From: Chlorobaculum parvum NCIB 8327
GTDB lineage: Bacteria; Bacteroidota; Chlorobiia; Chlorobiales; Chlorobiaceae
Length of the DNA stretch: 64,000 nt
Reading direction: 5' to 3'
Assembly (NCBI RefSeq): GCF_000020505.1
Contig: NC_011027.1
Span: forward strand, 914,001-978,000
The notes under the pieces were generated by a model. It was given only the letters and a program-made list of their open reading frames with translations, was not told where the DNA came from and searched no databases. The translations under genes and the position numbers were made by a program. The first letter of the stretch is position 1. Each line of letters opens with the position of its first letter. Below are positions 54,531 to 62,591 of the stretch, piece after piece.

Positions 54531-57500
54531 TTACCAGAACCATTGGCTCTGAACACCTTCCGCCCAATTGTTATTTTCGCGTTTTCGGGCCTTTTTCATC
54601 CATAACTTGTAAACCCGGACAGCACCGCCTTGCTTGCGGGCTGAAGTTTGGGAATGGGGGTAGAAACGGAACGTCAAAGAAGCAGCTCCGCCGCTTACCA
54701 GCGTATCCGGAGGTTGATGATCGGGAATCCAGTTGCCCATGCCCTTTTTTCCCCATTTTGTGGCTGGGAGTCCTTTGGTACCGGGGTCTTTGATCGATGA
54801 ATTGCTGTGGTCCCCAGTGGCATATCCGATATCATCCAGTGAATCGCGAGTAGGCGTCGTAAAGGACCTGCCTGCATGTCCGCTCGTAAAGTCGCCATGT
54901 CCCTGCAGGAGTGTTTTGTTACTGCTGCTCATTTTCCCCATGACCTCATTGTGCGCCTCTTCTGCGGTTTTTTCCTTCTCGGGTTTGCCGGTGTCGAGTT
55001 CGTTTTCCGGATTGATTTTGCCTTTCAGCCACCAGGTTTCATTGCGGGGATAGGCTTCGAGTTTTACGAACCCATACCTGGTTTTAATTGCCGATAACAT
55101 TGGGGACATCAGTGCCTGGGTGGGGGTTCCCGATATGGCACGAACTCCTTTAGCGGCGGTTTTCAAGCCCATTTGCAGGCGTTTGTTCGGGTCTTTTGGC
55201 AGTCCGGTCTGAGCAACTGCGCCGACCATCTTCTTCAATATCTTGCCGAGCCACGCCACAATCTTGTCCAACCCTTTGTCGATGGGTTTGCGGATTTTCT
55301 TGACGATGCCGACGAGCTTTTTCGGGATGCCGCCGATTCCGGCGAATTTGGCCAGGAACGAAATCACCACGGTGAGCGTGTTGGCCAGCGTCTGCTCGAC
55401 CTTGTTTGCAGCGGCGTTGACCTGACCGGCGGCGATGGCCGCAATCGAATTGATGAACGAGCCGACCACGGCTGCAATCTGCCGGGCCTTTTCGATGAAG
55501 AAGCTGATCGTGTTGTAGATTGCGATGATCGCCTGCACTACCGCTCCGGCCGGATTGATCATGCTCACCAGCTTCATCACGGCTGCTTTCACGATTTCGA
55601 TCGAAACCATCTGCGTCACCTGCGCGATGAGCTGGCCCTTGAGTTCGTTCAACTCACCCTTGATCTGCTTCCAGGCGGCGGCAGGCCCCTCCTTGACGAG
55701 CGTCACCAGAATTCCGGCGGTTTTTTCCAGCCCTGCAAGTACTGGTTCCGGAATGATTTTCACCAGTTTGGCACGGATGTTCTGCCACGTTAGCCCCAGC
55801 ACCGAGAGCACGAGTTTGACGATCTCTATCAGGCTGAACGACTTCGGGATGTAAACACCGGCATCGGCCAGCGGCCCGACAAGCCACTTGATGAGTGCTG
55901 TTTTCAGGTGTTTGACGATGTTGCCCGCGAATCGCTGGAACCCGAGTTTGGCGGCTCGAACCAGATTGCCGACAAAGCCGATCGGGTTTGTCAGGATGGA
56001 GACGAAAGCGCCTTTCGCCTTTTTCAGGTACGGCAAAACGCCCGGTGCGACTACCGAAAAGAGGATTTCCAGCAGGGTCACCACCTGGCCGAGTGCCCAG
56101 CTTCCGAACTCGGCGGCGATGCTGAGGAAGGCCGTGCCGATCTTTCTGAACGCTCCGACAACCGTCAGCAGGTCGGTGATCGTTAGCGAGGAGAGCGTCT
56201 GGATGATCTTTTGCGGAATTGAACGGGCGAAGCCGAGCAGCCCGGCCAGTGTGCCTTGGAACCACGCCCATGCTCTCTGGATGGCATTGCCTTTCTTGAT
56301 GTTCTCCCAGATCTCCTCCTGACCGATCAGCTTCATGAAGCCGCCGATGAGCGTGTCGGGCGTTCGCGGCACCGCCTCGCCGGTGATCGGATCCTGGCCG
56401 AGCAGTGCTCGAAGCAGGTCGTAACCCCGCGTTCCCTGCGCCATTGCGGCCAGCGGCTTGAGAATTGCATCCTTGATGAAGCCGAGAATTTCGCTCGCAA
56501 GGTTCTTGGCGAACGAAATCAGTCGGTTGATTGGAGCTGTAAAGATGCGCTTGGCGCGACTCCAGACGCCCCCAAGGTCGAAAATGTCCGTCCAGCTGAG
56601 CGAGTCCAGAAAACGGTCGAGGCTGCTGACAAGATCGCTGCCGATGTCTCCCAGCGTGGCGAATTGCTGCTCAGCCCAGGTTGCGACGCGGTTAAAAACG
56701 CCGTGGTTGTCCAGTGCCTGCGAAATCATGTGCCCGCCCGGCACCATTTCGACCATCGCGCGTAGAATGTTCGTGGCGCTGCGGTCGACGCTGCGCTGGT
56801 TGATGGGGTTGAAGCCGATGATGACCGTCAGCATCGTGAAGCCGGGAATGTTGGCCGCTTTGTCGGCAAAGTAGTCGAGTGCGTCCTGCAAGCCGAGGCG
56901 CTGCACCTGAGGCGGCGAGCTTGCCGTCGAAACCTGTGGCGCCCGCTGGATGGCATGGCCTTGCTGAATGGTGTGGGTCAGTTCATGGGCAAGAAGCTGC
57001 TTGCCCTGACTGGTGCCCGGTTGGTACTGGCCGCGTGAGAAATAGATGTGGTTCTTGTGGGCGAAGGCGCGGGCACCAAGCCGGTTGCTGAGGTGCGCGG
57101 CTTCCTGATCGCTGTGGATGCGGACGTTGCCGAAGTCGGCGTTGAAACGGGGCTCCATGAACCCGCGCACCTCGTCAGATAGTGCATGACCTCCGGTACT
57201 GTTTCGAATTCCTGAGTGAACTGCGTCTGGAGCTGTTGCCTGGCTGTTCTCTTTACGCTGAAGTTTGTCACCTTCCGTTTTCTGAAGTTTATCGTCCTCC
57301 TTTTTCTGGATGTCCTTGTCGAGCTCGGTGGCTTTCTGAAGTTTATCGTCCTCACTTTTCTGAAGGGTTTCGTCTTCTTTCTGCTGGAGCTTGTCGTCCT
57401 CCTTTTTCTGGATGTCTTTGTCAGGCTCGGTGGCTTTCTGGAGTTTATCGTCCTCGCTTTTCTGAAGCTCTTCGTCGTTCTTCTGCTGAAGCTTGTCATC

Positions 57501-57914
57501 CTTCTTTTTCTGGATGTCCTTGTCGGGCTCGGTGGCTTTCTGAAGTTTATCGTCCTCACTTTTCTGAATATCCACGTCATCCTTTTGCTGGAGCTTGTTA
57601 TCCTCTTTTTTCTGAATCTCCTTGTCTTGCTCCGTCGCTTTCTGAAGTCTTTGGTCTTCGCTTTTCTGGAGCTTGTCGTCCTTTAGCGTGGATGGTGAAG
57701 CTGCGGGCGCGGGCATTCGCATGACTTTTTCGGCCATGTGGTCGGCTTCCAGCTCGAACTTGTCTTTTGGGTGGCCGACGGTAAGCTTTGCCTGAACCGA
57801 TGGTTTTGCGGGGGCAAAGAAGGCCCTCTCTCCTGTTTTTGCAAAGAAGGGGTTTGGTGCCTGATGAAGGGCTGATTGCGTTGCGCTCGACGATTTTCTT
57901 GCAGCTGTTTTCAT
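54531..57914 (-). CDS. DUF4157 (eCIS core domain) cargo-like protein with tandem repeats
   Basis: 1127 residues. Residues 84-219 are four tandem 34-residue repeats (KSEDDKLQKATEPDKDIQ, then KKEDDKLQQKEDETLQ), highly charged. Residues 235-320 are the DUF4157 domain (ALSDEVRGFMEPRFNADFG, VRIHSDQEAAHLS) with an HELTH zinc-protease-like motif at 310-314. A long, mostly hydrophobic-amphipathic helical region (330-960) resembles a tape or pore former. The last ~120 residues hold NWIPDHQPPDTL and FYPHSQTSARKQGG, likely a toxin-like domain. DUF4157 proteins are found in injection clusters as loaded effectors. Encoded between the tape-measure gene (12 bases) and the ATPase gene (41 bases). Confidence 0.85.
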   Translation of the reverse strand: MKTAARKSSSATQSALHQAPNPFFAKTGERAFFAPAKPSVQAKLTVGHPKDKFELEADHMAEKVMRMPAPAASPSTLKDDKLQKSEDQRLQKATEQDKEIQKKEDNKLQQKDDVDIQKSEDDKLQKATEPDKDIQKKKDDKLQQKNDEELQKSEDDKLQKATEPDKDIQKKEDDKLQQKEDETLQKSEDDKLQKATELDKDIQKKEDDKLQKTEGDKLQRKENSQATAPDAVHSGIRNSTGGHALSDEVRGFMEPRFNADFGNVRIHSDQEAAHLSNRLGARAFAHKNHIYFSRGQYQPGTSQGKQLLAHELTHTIQQGHAIQRAPQVSTASSPPQVQRLGLQDALDYFADKAANIPGFTMLTVIIGFNPINQRSVDRSATNILRAMVEMVPGGHMISQALDNHGVFNRVATWAEQQFATLGDIGSDLVSSLDRFLDSLSWTDIFDLGGVWSRAKRIFTAPINRLISFAKNLASEILGFIKDAILKPLAAMAQGTRGYDLLRALLGQDPITGEAVPRTPDTLIGGFMKLIGQEEIWENIKKGNAIQRAWAWFQGTLAGLLGFARSIPQKIIQTLSSLTITDLLTVVGAFRKIGTAFLSIAAEFGSWALGQVVTLLEILFSVVAPGVLPYLKKAKGAFVSILTNPIGFVGNLVRAAKLGFQRFAGNIVKHLKTALIKWLVGPLADAGVYIPKSFSLIEIVKLVLSVLGLTWQNIRAKLVKIIPEPVLAGLEKTAGILVTLVKEGPAAAWKQIKGELNELKGQLIAQVTQMVSIEIVKAAVMKLVSMINPAGAVVQAIIAIYNTISFFIEKARQIAAVVGSFINSIAAIAAGQVNAAANKVEQTLANTLTVVISFLAKFAGIGGIPKKLVGIVKKIRKPIDKGLDKIVAWLGKILKKMVGAVAQTGLPKDPNKRLQMGLKTAAKGVRAISGTPTQALMSPMLSAIKTRYGFVKLEAYPRNETWWLKGKINPENELDTGKPEKEKTAEEAHNEVMGKMSSSNKTLLQGHGDFTSGHAGRSFTTPTRDSLDDIGYATGDHSNSSIKDPGTKGLPATKWGKKGMGNWIPDHQPPDTLVSGGAASLTFRFYPHSQTSARKQGGAVRVYKLWMKKARKRENNNWAEGVQSQWFW
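57258..57665 (-). repeat. tandem 102-base repeat inside the DUF4157 gene
   Basis: Four copies of a 102-base unit encode the 34-residue KSEDDKLQ-type repeats. Within each unit a KxEDxKLQ-like element of eight residues recurs, so the unit itself probably grew by smaller duplications. Copies differ mainly at the end (VDIQ, EELQ, ETLQ, DKLQ). Not a CRISPR: there are no spacers and the frame is kept. Confidence 0.9.
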
Positions 57915-57926
57915 CGACTCAGGTTC

Positions 57927-59588
57927 TCAGGCGTTACCAAACCATTCCACCCGGAGCATGTGCGGCATCCAGGGCAACTTGATCATGGAAATTCCCCAAG
58001 GCAGACTCTCCAGAAGAATGTCGAAGCTTTTCGATTCGACCTGTATCAGCCAGCCGCCGTCGTACCAACGGGTCAGCTTGCCGTTGCGTTTGAGATAGGT
58101 TTCCCGCAGGGCGTCGATGCCCGTGTTTTTCAGCACATCCCAGTGGCGCGTGACGGCTGAGAGCAGGGCTTCCGACTCCTCTTTTTCTTCATCCGAAAGT
58201 GTATCCGCTTTTCCGGCGAGGCTTGCTGGCGCGAGACCGCAGAGAATTTTGGGGAGAACCAGTTCGTATTCCGGCACATTTTCACTGCCGGTTGCGAGGA
58301 AGTGCAGAAGCTGGAGTGCCCGGTCGGGCTGGAGTAATTCCTTATCTCCGGCGACCTTCAGTGCGCTGAAAAACTGCGGTAGGAAGGGGTGGAGCAGCAC
58401 CAATCCAGCGTTTTCAACGTACAGGCCGTTGCGTTCATCCGGATGTTCTCGTACGGTTTCCAGCGCGGCTTTTTCCATCGTATCCCGTTCAGCGGCGACA
58501 GCCTGAGCAGGCTCGGTGCGTGTCGTTCCTGAATCCTTTTTGTGCGACGTCAGGGCGGGATCGGATGATGCGTCGGATGGTTTGCCGGTTGTTTCGGAGC
58601 GGTTTCCAGTTAGCTGGGATTCGGGGGCAGGGGTTTCGCTGCCGGGCGATGCCGGTTCAGATTTTTGCCTGCCTGACTGGGTTTGTGCTGTTTTGACGGT
58701 TTCGGACAACTTGGCCACGTCCATCTCTGCGGCGGTTGTTTGGGGCTTCGATGGCGTTTCGGCGGAGCGAGGTTTAGTGGCGGTCTGGTCACCATGAGTC
58801 GCTATGAGGTCGCTTTTTACAACCTCCGGGATGGTTATGGCAACGGACAGAAGCGCTTGGCGCACCTCTTCGGGCGGAGTGTTGTTTCGGTTGGCAGCAA
58901 TCGATAAGGCACGGTCGAGCAGCTTTTGTTCAATGCTGATGATTGAGCTCGCAGGCAGGCCTGCGTTGCGGCCCCGCGTTGTAAGCTCATCGATAACCGG
59001 CAGGGCAGCGGGCGTCAATCTTTCCAACAGCTTGATGGCGACTGGTCGAGAGAACTGCAAGAGCAGGCGTTGCCGAGCTGTCGGTGCCATTAGTTCTTTT
59101 GTCGCTTGTGCTGCCAGATCAGGTTGTTCGAAAGCTTCACGCAGTTGCGTTTCAAAGGCTTCGTGTGACTGCGGTCTGAAGGTCGAGGGCAAGGTGCCGT
59201 GCCGGAGGAAAAAGAGCAGAGCATCGACTGCAGATTCCGTTTCCGGGATTCGACTGCCCGTCTGCTGCTCATGGGTTTCAGTAGGCATTGCCTGGCCAGC
59301 TGTGGCAACTTTCCCCAGTGCATTGTCAAGTGCTTCAGCAATCATAGCCGGAAAGCGTTCGTCGAGCTGGTCGAGATGCAGCGATCCGGCATCGATCTCA
59401 AGCTTGTCGATTTTCAGGACGCTTCCGTCAACGGTATATCGGTCAAGCACCGGTTCAAGCGCAGCGGTGATGCTTTGCCGGCACAGTTCGGACAACGAGG
59501 TCTGAAGGGACGCTGCTCCGGCTTTACTGCCGTTGAACCTGACGTCGAGCGTGTGCCGGACGATAGTATGCCGTTGACCTGTTGCCAT
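57927..59588 (-). CDS. contractile injection system tape measure/cap protein (CIS_TMP)
   Basis: 553 residues. Typical CIS_TMP start HTIVRHTLDVRFNGSKAGAA with LQTSLSEL, and IDKLEIDAGSLHLDQLDE. The middle (about 230-350) is a Pro/Ser/Thr-rich, low-complexity linker. The C-terminus YVENAGLVLLHPFLPQFFSA, RALQLLHFLATGSENVPEYE and WGISMIKLPWMPHMLRVEW is the conserved family end. Needed for particle length or assembly in eCIS. The gene for the DUF4157 protein starts 12 bases after its stop. The start ATG has GGCAAC upstream and lies 232 bases from the previous gene. Confidence 0.9.
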   Translation of the reverse strand: MATGQRHTIVRHTLDVRFNGSKAGAASLQTSLSELCRQSITAALEPVLDRYTVDGSVLKIDKLEIDAGSLHLDQLDERFPAMIAEALDNALGKVATAGQAMPTETHEQQTGSRIPETESAVDALLFFLRHGTLPSTFRPQSHEAFETQLREAFEQPDLAAQATKELMAPTARQRLLLQFSRPVAIKLLERLTPAALPVIDELTTRGRNAGLPASSIISIEQKLLDRALSIAANRNNTPPEEVRQALLSVAITIPEVVKSDLIATHGDQTATKPRSAETPSKPQTTAAEMDVAKLSETVKTAQTQSGRQKSEPASPGSETPAPESQLTGNRSETTGKPSDASSDPALTSHKKDSGTTRTEPAQAVAAERDTMEKAALETVREHPDERNGLYVENAGLVLLHPFLPQFFSALKVAGDKELLQPDRALQLLHFLATGSENVPEYELVLPKILCGLAPASLAGKADTLSDEEKEESEALLSAVTRHWDVLKNTGIDALRETYLKRNGKLTRWYDGGWLIQVESKSFDILLESLPWGISMIKLPWMPHMLRVEWFGNA

Positions 59589-59820
59589 AAAAAAGTTGCA
59601 CCGTATTATCTGAAAAGCGTAACTTCTTTTACTGAGTTGAGGAACGCAATAGCAATGCGATTCGACGCAAAGGGAGGATTCATACTTCGGTATGGCGAAC
59701 CTACAAATACCACCGGTGAAAAAGTGAAATTCTGAGTCGTGAAAGCGGCGTCCGAAAATACAAGTAGGCAGAAAGTCATGAAAGCACGCCGGTGGTTCTC
59801 CTTTTTATAGCGACCCTCCA

Positions 59821-62555
59821 TCAGAGCCCCATCCCTTTCTGCGCATCCTTCTTTCCCCTGAACATCGAGATAGCATAGCCGCTGGTGACGCGGATCATCT
59901 CCGGCGTGATGGCTTCATCGCTGTCGATCAGCAGGTCGATGTCACTGTAACCGCTTCTGCCGGTCACCTTTTTGTTGAGCGTCCGGAAGGTATTCAGGTT
60001 TGCCGCAGATCCGAAGCTCTCAAGGTTCTCACTTTCGATTCTCGACAGCCAGCTTCCGTTAGCCCAACATCCAACCAGCACGATCCCTGCTTGCGGATCG
60101 ATCTGCCTGATCGCCGCAGCGACGGTGGTCAGGAGTGAGGCAATCGGCAAGGAGGCGGCGTTCGGGTAGCGCCGAGCACGCGCAAGGGCGAGCTTTTGCC
60201 AGTCGATGACCTCTTTGGCTGTCGGACGGGCAATGGTGGTGAGCGATGACTGCCCGAAGTTCTGGTGCAGCCAGCCGTAGACGTTTTCGTCGTAGTTTCC
60301 GGCAACCATGCGGCACGACTCCTCTTTCTTCGGAGTGCCTACCGGCTCCCAGTTGTCACCGTACTTGCGGTACATACCGGTCTGATCGTAAGCGTAGCGG
60401 ATGCGGTTGCCTTGCACGCCTTCAAGCTCGATGCGGAAGCGCTGTCCCCGCACAAAACGGATGAGCATGTTTCCTGTCCCTGCGGTGTGATCGAACACTA
60501 CGCCGAGCGGAAATTCCTCGTTGAGTTTTTTCATGATGGCGGCGTGGCCGTAGCTTTTCAGCTCGCTCAGTGGTACGTTGACATCGACGTAGCTGTTGTT
60601 TTCAAGAAGGTTGCGGCCCTGGATTTCGTACCGCTTGATTCGCACGACATAGTTGGTGGCAAGGCGGTTGCGCTCCTGTTCGTGCGAGGCCGGGGCTTTT
60701 GGTGTTGCGTTTTTACGGTACTTTCGAAGCGTAATGTTGTTCAGGTGCCGGACGCTGTCGATCCAGTGATATTCGCACTCTCCAACCGGAACATCGGCGG
60801 CTGTTGTCGTTTCACTGACTCGGTACGGGAGAGAAAAATCCGCGATAATCGTGTTCAACCTCAGGTTGATCAGCACCTCGTGGAAAGGGTTGCCTGAAGG
60901 AACAGTGCCCGATGTGCTGTTGCAAACCATGACGAAGGTACCGCCGGGGAGAACGCCTGCGCTGTGCACGATTCCTGGATGTTTTTTACGAATTCCTGCA
61001 GATAGCCCAATCGTTCCTCTTCGGTGGCGTCGTCCGGCGGAGTTTCGGTTTTTACGACAAGCACATCAAAAGGCAGACGGTAGTCGGCGATCTTCTTTTT
61101 CAGCGCGTCGAGGGTTTTGCTCCATTCATGGCCAAGGTGCCCCTCGATACGGAAAAAGCCGCTTTTGTCGAACGAAAGGGCCAGCGGATCATCGCCGGAG
61201 ACTCCATAGCCCCGGTTGAGGCTGGCTCTTCCTGCATCGGTTTTCGCAAAGTCCCAGACGTCCAGCAGGGTCGAGTTGACGCTGTAATAGCACGGGATGG
61301 GGCGTTGCGAGAGCGGCACTTCTGCTGTGCGGCCCGGCGTAATCTGTATCTGCTTCTCCGGGCCCTTTGTTTGTTCCGGTTCTGGAAGGTCGAAGCGGTC
61401 GATCATTGCCTGCAGCCTGTCGAAGAGCGATTGTACTTCACGGCTTGTGACCTTCAGCTCTCCAAGTGCCGGAGATGGCCGGAACGTATGGCGATAGGCG
61501 AGAGCGCCTGCCTTTTCCGAAGGCTTACTGCCAGAAGCTACATCCAGTTCGCCCAGCTCCAGATGACGCGGGAATAACTGTGATGGGGGAGTGCAGAGCT
61601 CCGTCAGCTCAAGCGCTTTCCAGCGGAATTCATTGTAGGCGTCGATGAGGTCGTTCAGAAAACCATAGTAATACTGGAAGCTCACCGCTTTTGTGGCCGG
61701 TGACGGCTTCATGAACTCTTCGGCGATTCGTTCAAGGCGTTCAAGGCGTTTGGTAAATGCCGAACCGCTATCGGTCAGAAGCGGGCTGAAAGCGTCTCGT
61801 GCCTGCTCGAGGGCTTCCGCGATTCGTTTGAAGAGCGATTGATCGACGAGGATGGTTTTGTATGCCTGGAGGATCGATTCGGTGTCTGTTAACTCGGTTG
61901 CCGGAACGTCGAAACGCGGCATGTCGATGTCGGGCAGGTTGAGGCGTGTGGCACGATCTGGGAAAAAGTCCCCCTCGGTTTCGATCTCTTTTGAGGTCTG
62001 TTCGTGCAGGCTGTCCAGAAAACTGGTCGGAACGAGCAGCTTGCGCACGCGCTCGGTTACCGTTGTTCCCTGATCTTCGCATGAGCTTGGCGTGCAGGTT
62101 TTCAGGCTGGTTTCGAGCCGCTCGACGTAGAGTAAAACAGCCATCCCGGAAAGGCTCGTAGCATCGATCGTGGAGCTGTCATCGTCGTCGTAGAGTTCGT
62201 GGTCGCTGTCGAGCAGTTCGAGCAGCTCGGCCTCTTCGTCTTCGTCCACGAGCAAGGGAGTATAGTCATCCTCGATGGTCAGTTTCCTGCACCGGTCAGC
62301 CTGAAATCCCTCGTCGCCGATGATGACGGCGTACCCTTCCGAGGTAACGCCGTACCCTTTGGAGATCGCAATGGTTGCGTTTCCGCCGCTCTTGCTTACC
62401 GAAATCTCCAACCCGCAGACGATGCCGATGCCGTGCAGCGTGGCTCGCGTCAGGCGGTTCTGTTCGTCGAGCCGGTCGTGGAGCGTATTGAGGTGTGAGG
62501 CGCTCAGCACCTGGTTGACCTCGAATAACGGATAGTAGTTGTTCTCAGGGATCAT
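59821..62555 (-). CDS. eCIS-associated protein, two frames joined by a -1 shift
   Basis: Read in two frames, 0 (62555 to 60870, 561 residues) and -1 (to 59821). The 0 frame begins MIPENNYYPLFEVNQVLSAS and runs to codon 523. There the sequence GTA AAA AAC holds an A AAA AAC slippery heptamer (60981-60987 on the minus strand). A -1 step leads to HPGIVHSAGVLPGGTFVMV, which fits the usual AGVPxGGTF segment of this family, and to FSLPYR. The joined product is about 911 residues. Its C-terminal part has GSWLSR and SDIDLLID (near 834 and 872) like a nucleotidyltransferase. Role in the injection system unknown. Either programmed shift, pseudogene or missed base. Confidence 0.7.
60981..60987 (-). promoter_or_regulatory. 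A AAA AAC slippery heptamer at the frame change
   Basis: On the minus strand the 0-frame codons are GTA AAA AAC, so the heptamer A AAA AAC has the phase required for -1 slippage. After slippage the next codon is CAT and the frame stays open to the stop at 59821. An AGGA sits 6 bases upstream. GC-rich sequence follows (GCGCAGGCGTTCTCCCCGGC). Confidence 0.5.
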
Positions 62556-62591
62556 GACAAGCTGTTGTTTAGCGATTGATGACCATGGTTT

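Noticed and set aside
57258-57665. CRISPR-like array
   Set aside because: The repeats are 102 bases, contiguous, in frame and coding; there are no spacers and no cas genes.
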